Source: Pyrinomonadaceae bacterium (GTDB lineage Bacteria > Acidobacteriota > Blastocatellia > Pyrinomonadales > Pyrinomonadaceae). Taken from it: 47,272 nt of DNA. Below the pieces are notes generated by a model that was given only the letters and a program-made list of their open reading frames with translations, did not search any database and was not told where the DNA came from. The stretch covers positions 1 to 47,272 of the forward strand of contig JABDKD010000024.1 of NCBI GenBank assembly GCA_013003215.1, given 5' to 3'. A program made the position numbers and the translations under genes. Below are positions 23,903 to 31,917 of the stretch, one piece after another (within the stretch, counting starts at the first letter, position 1; each line of letters begins with the position of its first letter).

Positions 23903-24868
23903 TTATTGAGAATATGAATCGATCGCCGCAGCAAGGAGCGGAACCATGATTTCATGATGGCCGGTGATAGCGAATCCCTTCCCTGCGCCACCGGCATTAG
24001 GACGTTTAATCACGTTCGTGAGGGGACGGTAATGCTGAATAAAGTCTAGGTTTGCCGTAGTTATTCCTGAGACCATTGAACCGAGGTTTCGATTTATAGT
24101 TACAGCCTTAAGAAAGACTTCCGGCAACGTGACGGCCGAACCACAGTTGAGGTACACGCCTCCGTCGTTCATCTTTGCAACAAGACTGGTGAACAGGCGA
24201 AAATCCACATGACTTCCCTGCCCCAGGTCATTACCACGCACCGTCGGATGAAAATGACCTATATCGGCACCGATTGTCACATGGCTCGTGACGGGAACGG
24301 CATTCCGGTATGCCGCACAAAGCAAAGAACTGGAAGCGAAGGCCGGTTCTTTCTCGATTAAATTCGCGCAAAATGCTTCACCGAGTCCTATGTCTTTTGC
24401 CGCAGCAATCGAGGCCGCCTCGCCAAGCAGCTCTCCAGTTTCTCGCGCGGCGCCAAAGGAACCGCTTCCAAGAGTCGCGTCCACGTCTTCACTCGTAAAC
24501 CCGACCGTCGCTATCTCAGAATCATGTACCAACACCGAGCCGTTGCAGGCTATCGCGGAAACATAGCCTCGCTCCAGGAGATTTATGAGTATGGGTGCAA
24601 GACCGGTCTTAATAACGTGCCCGCCAATTCCCCAAATGATAGGCTTCCCTGCCTTCCTGGCTTCTACGATTTTTTGCGCCAATGACTTGAGGGATTTCGC
24701 GCCCAATATATCCGGAAGCGAATCCAGAAACTCCGAAACCGAATTTCCGGCTCCGACAACCGAAGCAAAAGCTTCCAAATCGACCTTGCTCTTTCGATCA
24801 TTAAGGCTGTAGGAATCGATTTCAGAAAAATCCGCAGGTTCGATGTCTTCGTATATGCTTGTTCCCAT
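23903..24868 (-). CDS. Deoxyhypusine-synthase-like protein
   Basis: The 321-residue protein has no signal peptide. Its layout resembles the deoxyhypusine synthase superfamily: PIIWGIGGHVIKTGLAPILINLL with ERGYVSAIACNGSVLVHDSE aligns with the N-terminal NAD-fold strands. VPVTSHVTIGADIGHFHP resembles the IPVxSPAxTDG region, and the end AITGHHEIMVPLLAAAI resembles the end of DHS. A lysine in GGAGKGFAI may take the place of the reactive lysine, but this is a guess. Bacteria have no eIF5A; related bacterial proteins make homospermidine or have unknown roles. The gene starts 4 bases after yhhQ and is the last in purD-yhhQ. The family call is tentative. Confidence 0.5.
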   Translation of the reverse strand: MGTSIYEDIEPADFSEIDSYSLNDRKSKVDLEAFASVVGAGNSVSEFLDSLPDILGAKSLKSLAQKIVEARKAGKPIIWGIGGHVIKTGLAPILINLLERGYVSAIACNGSVLVHDSEIATVGFTSEDVDATLGSGSFGAARETGELLGEAASIAAAKDIGLGEAFCANLIEKEPAFASSSLLCAAYRNAVPVTSHVTIGADIGHFHPTVRGNDLGQGSHVDFRLFTSLVAKMNDGGVYLNCGSAVTLPEVFLKAVTINRNLGSMVSGITTANLDFIQHYRPLTNVIKRPNAGGAGKGFAITGHHEIMVPLLAAAIDSYSQ

Positions 24869-24871
24869 ATT

Positions 24872-25576
24872 TTATGTCGCAATCGTGAAAGGGTTAAAAT
24901 TCGTATCCCGATCGTAGTAATCTACATCTTCTGCTCGCTTCAGAAAGCCTACGATCTTGTAAGTGAATGGAGTTGCCAGAACCTCCCATAATACTTTCAG
25001 GAGATAATTGCCGATCATCACGCTAATAACCTGGCGGATTGACCAAATTCCTAAAAACGCAAGCGGATAAAAGACAAGTGAGTCCACTGCCTCTCCCGCA
25101 AATGTAGAACCGATAGTTCTCGTCCATAACCACCTTCCCGCTGTAAGAATTTTCATTTTTGCGAGGACAAACGAATTCGAAAATTCGCCCAGCCAAAATG
25201 CGAGCATAGAAGCAATCACGATTCTAGGAGTTTGGCCAAAAATCATCTCGATGGCTTCCTGGCGCGCCGGGTCCATCGTAGCGGCGGAAGGGAGATTCAC
25301 TACAACCATTGACATGAGAGACGCGAAAATCATTGCACCGAATCCCGCCCAAATAACGCGCCTGGATCGAGCGTAACCGTAAACCTCAGTGAGGATATCC
25401 CCAAAAAGATAGCTAATCGGGAAAAAGAGTACGCCCGCTCCAAAGATGAAGTCTCCGATTAATGGCAGTTTTACTGTCGAGACCTTGTGAACTCCTATCA
25501 GGTTCGAACAAAGCAAGACCGTCACAAAAACGGCCATTATCAGATCGTAGTACCTGTATCTTCGTCCGTCTGTCAT
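24872..25576 (-). CDS. yhhQ: Queuosine precursor transporter (YhhQ/VUT family)
   Basis: This inner-membrane transporter family imports queuosine precursors (preQ0, preQ1 or queuine). The 234-residue protein has about six membrane segments. Family signs are DLIMAVFVTVLLCSNLIGVHKV, GAGVLFFPISYLFGDILTEVYGY, RVIWAGFGAMIFAS, FWLGEFSNSFVLAKMKI, and RTIGSTFAGEAVDSLVFYPLAFLG. Its ATG overlaps the purD stop by four bases (ATGA), giving tight coupling. No queuosine biosynthesis gene or tRNA-guanine transglycosylase is in the window, so salvage elsewhere is assumed. Confidence 0.93.
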   Translation of the reverse strand: MTDGRRYRYYDLIMAVFVTVLLCSNLIGVHKVSTVKLPLIGDFIFGAGVLFFPISYLFGDILTEVYGYARSRRVIWAGFGAMIFASLMSMVVVNLPSAATMDPARQEAIEMIFGQTPRIVIASMLAFWLGEFSNSFVLAKMKILTAGRWLWTRTIGSTFAGEAVDSLVFYPLAFLGIWSIRQVISVMIGNYLLKVLWEVLATPFTYKIVGFLKRAEDVDYYDRDTNFNPFTIAT

Positions 25577-26850
25577 TTCCCGATATCTCGCCTGAAGTAC
25601 ATTCCTTCCCAGCTGATCTTATTCGCGGCCTTGTATGCCCTGTGAAGGGAGTTGGAGAGATTTGAAGCGACAGCAGTCACTCCCAGAACACGACCTCCCG
25701 CAGTGACAACGTATCCATCAGAATCCATTGCCGTTCCGCTATGAAACACAACAACATTTTCACTGGCGGAGGCCTCTTCGAGTCCATTAATACGATCACC
25801 TTTTCGCGGCGTTTTGGGATAGTTTTCGGCAGCCAGTATGACGCAAGCAGAACTTCCCTCTTTCCAATTGATTACAAGCCGGTCTAAAGATCCTTGTAAC
25901 ATCGCATCACAGATCTCGGCCAAATCCGTTTCAAGATTTACGAGAATCGCCTGTGTTTCAGGATCCCCGAAACGGACGTTGTACTCCAGCACTTTCGGCC
26001 CATCCTCGGTCATCATCAGGCCCAGGAACAGGATTCCCGTTACCGGGAATCCGTCTGCGGCGGCACCTTCAAGAGTAGGACGGATTATCGAGTCAGCGAT
26101 CTCTTTCGTTTGCTCTTTGCTCAGTAAAGATGAATCAGTCACAGTTCCCATTCCGCCCGTGTTGTCACCTGTATCACCTTCTCCAATTCGCTTATGGTCC
26201 CTGGTTGGAGGCATTAAGGCGAAATTTTTACCATCAGAGAACATGATCAACGACACTTCCTTTCCAAACAGGCATTCCTCGAGCACGAGTGAGCCAACGG
26301 CCGATTTTGAAACAAGATGGCCTTCGAATAAGGCGTTGACAGCTGCGATCGCTTCTTTTCTGTCAACCGCTACAACGACCCCTTTTCCGGCGGCAAGTCC
26401 GTCTGCTTTGACCACCACCGGTGTTTCTTCGTCACCGAATTCCCCGGATTCAAGTCTCGTTATCGCTTCTTCAGCGCTTGAACAGTTCGCGTAGGCTGCG
26501 GTCGGAATGCGGTGTTTCTCCATAAAGTCCTTTGCAAAGGCTTTGCTGGATTCCAGCCGGGCGGCTGATTGCGTTGGACCGATAATCTGCAAACCGGCTT
26601 GCTCAAACCTGTCCACAATTCCAAGAGCAAGCGAAGTCTCACCGCCCACGAATGTAAGATCGATCTTTTCATTCGCAGCGAATTCGGCGAGGCCTTCAAT
26701 GTCATCAGGCGAGATATCCACACACTCCGCCAAATTAGATATGCCGGCATTTCCGTCAGCACAGAAAATAGTTCTGTCCTGATTACGTCTCTTGAAACTC
26801 CATGCAAGAGCGTGTTCTCTCCCGCCTGAACCCACGATGAGAATCTTCAT
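25573..26850 (-). CDS. purD: Phosphoribosylamine-glycine ligase
   Basis: The enzyme joins glycine to phosphoribosylamine in purine synthesis, downstream of PRPP. The 425-residue protein is full length: MKILIVGSGGREHALAWSF at the N-terminus, FVGGETSLALGIVD, the ATP-grasp glycine loop VVKADGLAAGKGVVVA, PPTRDHKRIGEGDTGDNTGGMG and VLEYNVRFGDPETQAIL. It is the first gene of a unit with yhhQ and the DHS-like gene. About 320 bases of noncoding sequence lie upstream, including a three-hairpin block, so its promoter probably sits between 26851 and 27020. No PurH or other pur gene is next to it. Confidence 0.97.
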   Translation of the reverse strand: MKILIVGSGGREHALAWSFKRRNQDRTIFCADGNAGISNLAECVDISPDDIEGLAEFAANEKIDLTFVGGETSLALGIVDRFEQAGLQIIGPTQSAARLESSKAFAKDFMEKHRIPTAAYANCSSAEEAITRLESGEFGDEETPVVVKADGLAAGKGVVVAVDRKEAIAAVNALFEGHLVSKSAVGSLVLEECLFGKEVSLIMFSDGKNFALMPPTRDHKRIGEGDTGDNTGGMGTVTDSSLLSKEQTKEIADSIIRPTLEGAAADGFPVTGILFLGLMMTEDGPKVLEYNVRFGDPETQAILVNLETDLAEICDAMLQGSLDRLVINWKEGSSACVILAAENYPKTPRKGDRINGLEEASASENVVVFHSGTAMDSDGYVVTAGGRVLGVTAVASNLSNSLHRAYKAANKISWEGMYFRRDIGK

Positions 26851-27173
26851 AAAAACAACTAGTCCCCGTTTTGCTTCGGTTTATTTCTTGATTAATTTGC
26901 TACAGATTATATACGTTTGCCCCGGCAGTTCCACATGACAGGGCAAAGGAATGCGATTTCAGCATTGCATTCAGAAAACACTCTTGATTAACACCGGGTT
27001 TGGATTTGAAGGATTTAAAAATGAAAAGGGCGACGTCTCCCACACCGTCGCCCACAGGTCACAAGTCCTCACCCCTCGTGACCAATTGTTCACCGGGGAG
27101 GTGAACAGAGTTATTCTACACGAAAAGATGATGTTTGCAACTGATTTCCTTGTTTGAGGGTGATGTTTTCGAA
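26851..27173. other. Noncoding stretch between matrixin-like gene and purD
   Basis: This 323-base region has no convincing gene. The purD-proximal half (26851-27000) is AT-rich and presumably holds the purD promoter; no perfect -35/-10 pair stands out. The other half holds three consecutive hairpins (separate entry). A possible plus-strand reading of 68 codons crosses the hairpins and looks accidental. Confidence 0.6.
27022..27106 (-). ncRNA. Three tandem hairpins ending in a U tract: candidate structured RNA or compound terminator
   Basis: On the minus strand, in order: GTTCACC/GGTGAAC (27106-27088, loop TCCCC), GGTCAC/GTGACC (27083-27057, 15-base loop with GAGGGGTGAGG) and GGGCGACG/CGTCGCCC (27053-27028, 10-base loop with GTGTGGGAGA), the last followed by TTTTCATTTTT. 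The last hairpin alone would be a good terminator for the gene at 27174-28454. The C-rich first loop could pair with the G-rich loops of the second or third. The stems are perfect and only 3-5 bases apart. Whether this is a separate RNA or just a 3' end cannot be told. Confidence 0.5.
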
Positions 27174-28454
27174 CTAGAAAAACGCACTATGCCAAGGGTT
27201 TCGAACCTCGTCAACTATAAGCACACCAGGGAGATAGCCCACTTCGGAGAAGCCATCATAGACTGAAAACGCATATTCTCCGCGTCCAGTAAATGCCGAC
27301 ACAAAAATTTCAAAGCTGACGACGGTTTCGCCTTTGCGCTCATAAACAAAAGCAAGTGAGGCATCATCGACAGATATGCCCGGACTGCCGCTCTCCAGCC
27401 TTAAACGATCCGAAAACTCACCGTTGATCTTTGCGTAAACTGTGTATCTATGTCCTGCTTCCACCGGAACAGCGAGATTTGAAATCTGGCCGTTAAAACC
27501 AAATGACCTAACCCGATTCGGGGACGAACTACGTTTGGACTGAACAGTGACCCTTTTTTCACGACCTGCCTCAATGCTAACGCCAACGCCCTGATTAATA
27601 ATCGAATAATCCCCAAGCGTCGCTATCAGAAAATAATCACCAACCGGCAACGACTTGAAACTAAAACTCCCATTAGCCCTCACTTCCACTCCTGCAACAA
27701 CGGTTCCGGTCGAAGCAGACTCAAGCCAAACTGAACGATCTCTACCTTTAAATTGTTGATTTGAAAGTGCCCCGGACAGTGATCCAAAAGAATTTCGGCC
27801 TTTTCGAGGGGAACCATAGATATGCCGGATACCCGCCATGTCATCAGATGCGAGTGTTCGTGGATAGGTGCCGGGCAGGTTAAATACCCCGTTTTTTCCC
27901 TGATGCCGATACATCGTGGCACCCCGAACGTCGGAATGTGCGAGACCTAAGAAATGACCGGCTTCATGAGTTAGTGTTGATTCAAGGTCGAAGCTCCCCC
28001 TGCTGCCGTCAACGGTAAATAGCGCACTTGGATTCAAAACTATGTCTGCCTCAACGATTCTCCCCTTTTTGTCGAAAAACAGTCTCGTGACGCCGGAATT
28101 GTTCTCATCCGCTTCAAACAAAAGCATGTTTGCCGCCGTCGGGGCAATCGTAACGAGGGAGAACCCGTCGCCGCCTGATTTCCTCGAACTCACGTCTCTT
28201 TCAGAGGTCCTTTTGATCACAAACTCGACCCCCGAAGCGTCGGACCACTTACGAAAACTCTTCCGAACTGCGTTTTCCAAATCAGCAGCGCTCACATGTT
28301 CGGACCCGGTATTCGATACGGAAATCACGATCTGCTGACTTCGCCACTTGAGTAATGAGCCCCCGGCAGTCCGAGGTGCATACGCAAAAGCGGAGCTCAC
28401 AAACGTGAACCCCGCGCATGAAAACACTGCTAATGCGGACAAAAACCTAATCAC
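27174..28454 (-). CDS. Secreted matrixin-like zinc metalloprotease
   Basis: The 426-residue protein has a signal peptide (MIRFLSALAVFSCAGFTFVSSAFA). The metzincin catalytic motif HEAGHFLGLAH (His163, Glu164, His167, His173) and a Met-turn (RGATMYRH) mark an M10-type zinc protease. The segment SDDMAGIRHIYG closes the domain as in matrixins. The C-terminal half (about 225-426) includes a carboxypeptidase-regulatory-like segment (GTVVAGVEVRANGSFSFKSLPVGDYFLIA in two parts) and a beta-rich region. No propeptide cysteine switch is seen. The start codon is GTG. It is 3 bases past a small membrane protein gene and probably belongs to the same transcript. Confidence 0.85.
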   Translation of the reverse strand: MIRFLSALAVFSCAGFTFVSSAFAYAPRTAGGSLLKWRSQQIVISVSNTGSEHVSAADLENAVRKSFRKWSDASGVEFVIKRTSERDVSSRKSGGDGFSLVTIAPTAANMLLFEADENNSGVTRLFFDKKGRIVEADIVLNPSALFTVDGSRGSFDLESTLTHEAGHFLGLAHSDVRGATMYRHQGKNGVFNLPGTYPRTLASDDMAGIRHIYGSPRKGRNSFGSLSGALSNQQFKGRDRSVWLESASTGTVVAGVEVRANGSFSFKSLPVGDYFLIATLGDYSIINQGVGVSIEAGREKRVTVQSKRSSSPNRVRSFGFNGQISNLAVPVEAGHRYTVYAKINGEFSDRLRLESGSPGISVDDASLAFVYERKGETVVSFEIFVSAFTGRGEYAFSVYDGFSEVGYLPGVLIVDEVRNPWHSAFF

Positions 28455-28457
28455 AAA

Positions 28458-28679
28458 TCAATCTTTTTCTGACGCGAACCCATCCATTGAGTCACGTCCA
28501 ACCTTTTCGAGATCCGAGAACCCTACGACTACCAAAAGCAGGACGAGACCAACAGTCGCGAGTACGTACAACATCGGAATCTGCTCCATGTAGATCAAAA
28601 CTCCAATCACCACCGCGACCATTCCGCACCAAAACAGCGCCTTGGTCCGTCTACTGTAACCTTGTTTCTTATCAGCCAT
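28458..28679 (-). CDS. Small membrane protein with two transmembrane segments
   Basis: The 73-residue protein has a short basic N-terminus (ADKKQGYSRRTK), two membrane helices (ALFWCGMVAVVIGVLIYM and YVLATVGLVLLLVVVGF) joined by a four- to five-residue turn, and an acidic tail (SEKD). I do not recognise a family. It starts 37 bases after the SLBB-domain gene and stops 3 bases before the metalloprotease start. Tight packing supports a real gene. Confidence 0.65.
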   Translation of the reverse strand: MADKKQGYSRRTKALFWCGMVAVVIGVLIYMEQIPMLYVLATVGLVLLLVVVGFSDLEKVGRDSMDGFASEKD

Positions 28680-28716
28680 TTAATCGAAGCGGCAACAAAA
28701 CCGCACTTCTCCAAAA

Positions 28717-29751
28717 TTATTGTATATCTCTTATCGGCAACCGGTTAACGTCTACCGCTCTTCGTATGTTGTTTTCAAGAACCGGAGGATAACGCAATTT
28801 CTCTTTCCCGTCCCCGAAAACCTCAACTATATCATATTCTCGGACTTCGGCCTTACTGCCCACCGCCCCCTTTTCGGGAGTAACTTCGATTATTTCAGTT
28901 CCGCTTGCGTTGCGCCTAAAAATACGAACTCCAATTTCGCTTTGGTCCCCAATCACGCCCCCGGCAGATGCGATGGCGCGTTCTACCGTCAGACCAGGAC
29001 TCATGGATATCGAACCGGGTTTACGTACAGTTCCGATCACGTACACCGGGAGAGCAGTCGTGACAGTGAGGAAATCGCCATACAGAATCCGCAAATTTGT
29101 TCCTTCTTCGCCTGAAAGAAGCTCCTTGATATCAATCACGCGGCGTTCCGTCGGCCGCTTGGCATACGCTATGCCTGAATCCCCGCCGTCTGCCGTGCCC
29201 GGCAATCCCAAGCAAGCCGCTGAAGGCTGCCGGAGAATCTCGATTCCTCCTTCAACGTTCTCATCGAACCCTCCGGACAAAACAATTAGCTCCCTCAATC
29301 TCACTTCTTTCAGCAAACGAAAGCGTTGCGGATTTTTGACAGCCCCGTAGAGCGTTGCGAATGGCCTTTGCGATCGGTCAAGAATAGAGACTTTTATTAC
29401 CGGATCATTCAGAAACTTCGAATAAAACTTCCGGATGTCGATCTCAACATCAACACCCTTACGGCATAGCGCTTGAATCGGCTCATCCACAAACTTCAAC
29501 CCGCCAAGTGTTCCCTCGGGGGTTAGATTGCCTCTCCAATCGAATTCGCTGGACCCGAGTACATCGACATCGATCAGGTCACCATAGTGAATTAGTTCAT
29601 TGAGTTGCTCGAATGTAGGGGTGGACGATTCGGTCGGTGTGACAGTAGATTCAGACTTCGGCCCCGCATCTGCGATCTGACCCTGGAATGAGGAGACAGC
29701 AAACAAAACAAACGCCGTTACTGCAATTACGTGACGTTTAATCCTGCACAT
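28717..29751 (-). CDS. Polysaccharide-export-like protein with SLBB domain
   Basis: The 344-residue protein has an N-terminal signal (HVIAVTAFVLFAVSSFQGQ), a Wza/Poly_export-type N-terminal domain (about 55-150, LIHYGDLIDVDVLGSSEFDWRG and VSILDRSQRPFATLYGAV) and SLBB-type beta-grasp units (ATLYGAVKNPQRFRLLKEV and VYVIGTVRKPGSISMSPGLT). This family forms periplasm-facing parts of capsule or exopolysaccharide export pores. Most such proteins are lipidated; here no lipobox Cys follows the signal. No glycosyltransferase or Wzc gene is nearby, so it is an orphan. It is cotranscribed with the zinc-ribbon gene 5 bases upstream. Confidence 0.82.
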   Translation of the reverse strand: MCRIKRHVIAVTAFVLFAVSSFQGQIADAGPKSESTVTPTESSTPTFEQLNELIHYGDLIDVDVLGSSEFDWRGNLTPEGTLGGLKFVDEPIQALCRKGVDVEIDIRKFYSKFLNDPVIKVSILDRSQRPFATLYGAVKNPQRFRLLKEVRLRELIVLSGGFDENVEGGIEILRQPSAACLGLPGTADGGDSGIAYAKRPTERRVIDIKELLSGEEGTNLRILYGDFLTVTTALPVYVIGTVRKPGSISMSPGLTVERAIASAGGVIGDQSEIGVRIFRRNASGTEIIEVTPEKGAVGSKAEVREYDIVEVFGDGKEKLRYPPVLENNIRRAVDVNRLPIRDIQ

Positions 29752-29756
29752 TCCTG

Positions 29757-30056
29757 TTAAATTCGTGATTTGATCTTTACCCGCTTACGGATTTTTGTTC
29801 TGACTTGCCCTTCGTTTTTCGTCTTATCCGCATCCGCATTATCCTCCGACTTCAAATCCGGCTGCTTTTCACTTCGGGTCTTTCGGCGACTTGGTTTTGA
29901 ACTGACCGTTCCAGGCACTGCAAACCCCGTAAACTCCCAATTACAAGCATCGCATAGGAGATAGTACCTCCCGATCGCTTTCATAAAGATCGGTGTTTTG
30001 CGATATCCACGCCTGACACGGGAACTACGGCATTTCGGACACTTTTGGCTAATCAT
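29757..30056 (-). CDS. Small zinc-ribbon protein with basic tail
   Basis: The 99-residue protein begins with two CxxC knuckles (KCPKCRSSRV and LCDACNWEFTG, Cys at about 6, 9, 35 and 38) and a basic/acidic low-complexity tail (KIRKRVKIKSRI). The first half should fold as a zinc ribbon; the tail may bind nucleic acid or the membrane surface. I do not know the family. It lies between an unknown membrane protein gene and the SLBB gene (5 bases apart), suggesting a shared transcript. ATG at 30056. Confidence 0.65.
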   Translation of the reverse strand: MISQKCPKCRSSRVRRGYRKTPIFMKAIGRYYLLCDACNWEFTGFAVPGTVSSKPSRRKTRSEKQPDLKSEDNADADKTKNEGQVRTKIRKRVKIKSRI

Positions 30057-30085
30057 AAAGAGAGCAAGAAGATAATACTAGTTTC

Positions 30086-31051
30086 TTAGAAATTTTCCAG
30101 TTTTTTTAGTTCGTTTCTGATATTTTCGCCAATAATCTCCTTTTCCCTGGCGCGTAAATTTTCACTTGAGAGATCCATTATAATGTCTTTATAAATAACT
30201 CGGGCTTTCTCCGTGTCACCGGACGACGCTGCTTCTTCCGCTTGTGAAATTCTCTCCGAAATCCGGATCGTAGATATATATTCGCGCAAAGCATCATGCG
30301 ATTCCAACAGGTTTTTGTCGCGGGGATAAAACCCAAGAGCCGTTTCCAAACAAGACATCGCGCTATCCGCCTGGTTCAGCTTCTCGACATGAGAAGCTTC
30401 CGAGGACTTGGAATCCAACGACAACGACCCGGCGCGCTCCTTTGCCCATTTTAGCAAATGGTACTTGTGCAGTTTCTTGACCCGACCCCTGCCCTTGTTG
30501 ATTGGACGAAACCTTGGAGAATTTACGTGCGTCCTCGCTATTTCTTTGCGCGTGTCAGATAAATACTGTTCACAAAGCTCAAAAACTTTCCAATGTGCTT
30601 CCGGAACTTGTCGCAGCACCCTTGCGGCATCAGACTTCTCATAAATCCGGCCGAGCAACCGCTCATTTTCCTCAAGAGACAGCTTGGGCTTTTTTATCGG
30701 GGGCGCCTGTGGCACACCGTCAAGATTCAGGTCCAGCTTCCGCTGCGCTTCAAGCCGTTTTATCCGAGCGCGCCTGATCAGTACTTCTCTGAATACGAAA
30801 GCCGCGATCAAAAAAACACTGGCGACCATCCCGGCAGGAATAAAAGGCGTACTTTCACCGGTTTCCAGCAAAACTGCCCAGGTTAGAAAGAAAAGCGTCA
30901 ACGCCACTGCAACGCTCAGGAAATAGTAACTTGGTCCGGGCAGCCAAAACGGACGGTTCCGTTTGGAACGTCGTGAATTTCTAATCGGCTTTCCGATACC
31001 GTTCAATTTACGGGGCTCTTTCTTCAATTTTACACCAAAATGAACTGGCAA
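30086..31051 (-). CDS. Membrane protein of unknown function with TPR-like C-terminus
   Basis: The 321-residue protein has a basic N-terminus, two membrane segments (YYFLSVAVALTLFFLTWAVLL and FIPAGMVASVFLIAAFVF), then a cytosolic region of about 220 residues with helices including SAMSCLETALGFYPRDKNLLE and RISQAEEAASSGDTEKARVIYKD, which resemble TPR pairs. The starting codon appears to be TTG (31051), with GTG at 31033 as an alternative; neither has a good ribosome site, so the exact N-terminus is unsure. Its stop is 30 bases before the zinc-ribbon gene. I recognise no family. Confidence 0.65.
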   Translation of the reverse strand: MPVHFGVKLKKEPRKLNGIGKPIRNSRRSKRNRPFWLPGPSYYFLSVAVALTLFFLTWAVLLETGESTPFIPAGMVASVFLIAAFVFREVLIRRARIKRLEAQRKLDLNLDGVPQAPPIKKPKLSLEENERLLGRIYEKSDAARVLRQVPEAHWKVFELCEQYLSDTRKEIARTHVNSPRFRPINKGRGRVKKLHKYHLLKWAKERAGSLSLDSKSSEASHVEKLNQADSAMSCLETALGFYPRDKNLLESHDALREYISTIRISERISQAEEAASSGDTEKARVIYKDIIMDLSSENLRAREKEIIGENIRNELKKLENF

Positions 31052-31142
31052 ATCGAGGGGTCAATACGCCGTAACGATAGCATGATTTAAGAGGGGCGTG
31101 TCAAAGATTGGTTAGAGGGTGAGAATGGTATTGGGAGCGGCT

Positions 31143-31913
31143 TCAAAACCGGTATGGCGTTCCGATCTCCATGACGGAGAGGTTCTCAATACCCAGATCC
31201 TTTATCTGTCTTTCGGTATCGTCCCTGTAAGCCGGCTTAAGATTGATCGCCAAAACCGGGCAATCCACTTCGAAACGATCCAGTTCAGCCGCCAGGCGGT
31301 TCGGGGTAAGGTGATGTGAAACCTCCGCAAGCTCTGACAGCTCATTCGGAAAAGCGCATTCGACAAGGAGTGCTTCTAACGTTTCACAGCCATTCACCTC
31401 CGACCAAAAACCATTCATTTCTGCGGTATCCCCGGTCAGGGCAAGGGTCTTCTTCTCTTTCTCTACAACGAACCCATATGAAGGGACTTTGTGATTAACC
31501 GGAATTCCCCTGATTGAAAAGTCTCCAATCGCGAAAGATGCCCCGGGTTCGAAATCCACATACTCAAGCACAGGACCATTTTCATTCTCCAGTTCCGAAA
31601 AATCCGGATAGACTTCCCAATTAAAGATATGTTTTTGAAGAACCGCATTAACTTCTTCTGCGGAATGAACCTTTACCGGGCTCTTGAGTTCAGAAAAGAG
31701 ATCATCGATAAAAAGCGGAAGACCGGCAATGTGATCAATATGTGCGTGAGTGAGAACAACATCCCGAATATTTTGAATCTGCACCCTGCTGGCCCCAAGC
31801 GGAAGGCAGCCTGCATCGATGGCAATCTTGTCATCCAGAACAAAGCACGACAGATGCTGCCGGTTCACAGCGCGGCCGTTCTCAATTGTACTGGGTAACA
31901 ACTCAATTTTCAT
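31143..31913 (-). CDS. Metallo-beta-lactamase-fold hydrolase, class II cyclic-nucleotide phosphodiesterase-like
   Basis: The 256-residue protein has no signal peptide. The metal-binding motif THAHIDHIAGLP (His56, His58, Asp60, His61) and the later ALTGDTAEMNGF and SHHLTPNRLAAEL match class II cAMP phosphodiesterases (yeast PDE1, bacterial CpdP type), including the final LAINLKPAYRDD. It probably cleaves a cyclic nucleotide or a related phosphodiester; the exact substrate is inferred only from these motifs. It starts 4 bases after the SDR gene stop. No adenylate cyclase is in the window. Confidence 0.8.
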   Translation of the reverse strand: MKIELLPSTIENGRAVNRQHLSCFVLDDKIAIDAGCLPLGASRVQIQNIRDVVLTHAHIDHIAGLPLFIDDLFSELKSPVKVHSAEEVNAVLQKHIFNWEVYPDFSELENENGPVLEYVDFEPGASFAIGDFSIRGIPVNHKVPSYGFVVEKEKKTLALTGDTAEMNGFWSEVNGCETLEALLVECAFPNELSELAEVSHHLTPNRLAAELDRFEVDCPVLAINLKPAYRDDTERQIKDLGIENLSVMEIGTPYRF

Positions 31914-31917
31914 ACGA

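Noticed and set aside
25838-26494. 218-codon plus-strand reading frame opposite purD
   Set aside because: It is antisense to a clearly conserved enzyme, has biased Ser/Pro content from the reversed codons, and no ribosome site or homology.
26951-27157. 68-codon plus-strand frame between purD and the matrixin-like gene
   Set aside because: It crosses all three hairpins, has no ribosome site, and the amino acid pattern looks random.
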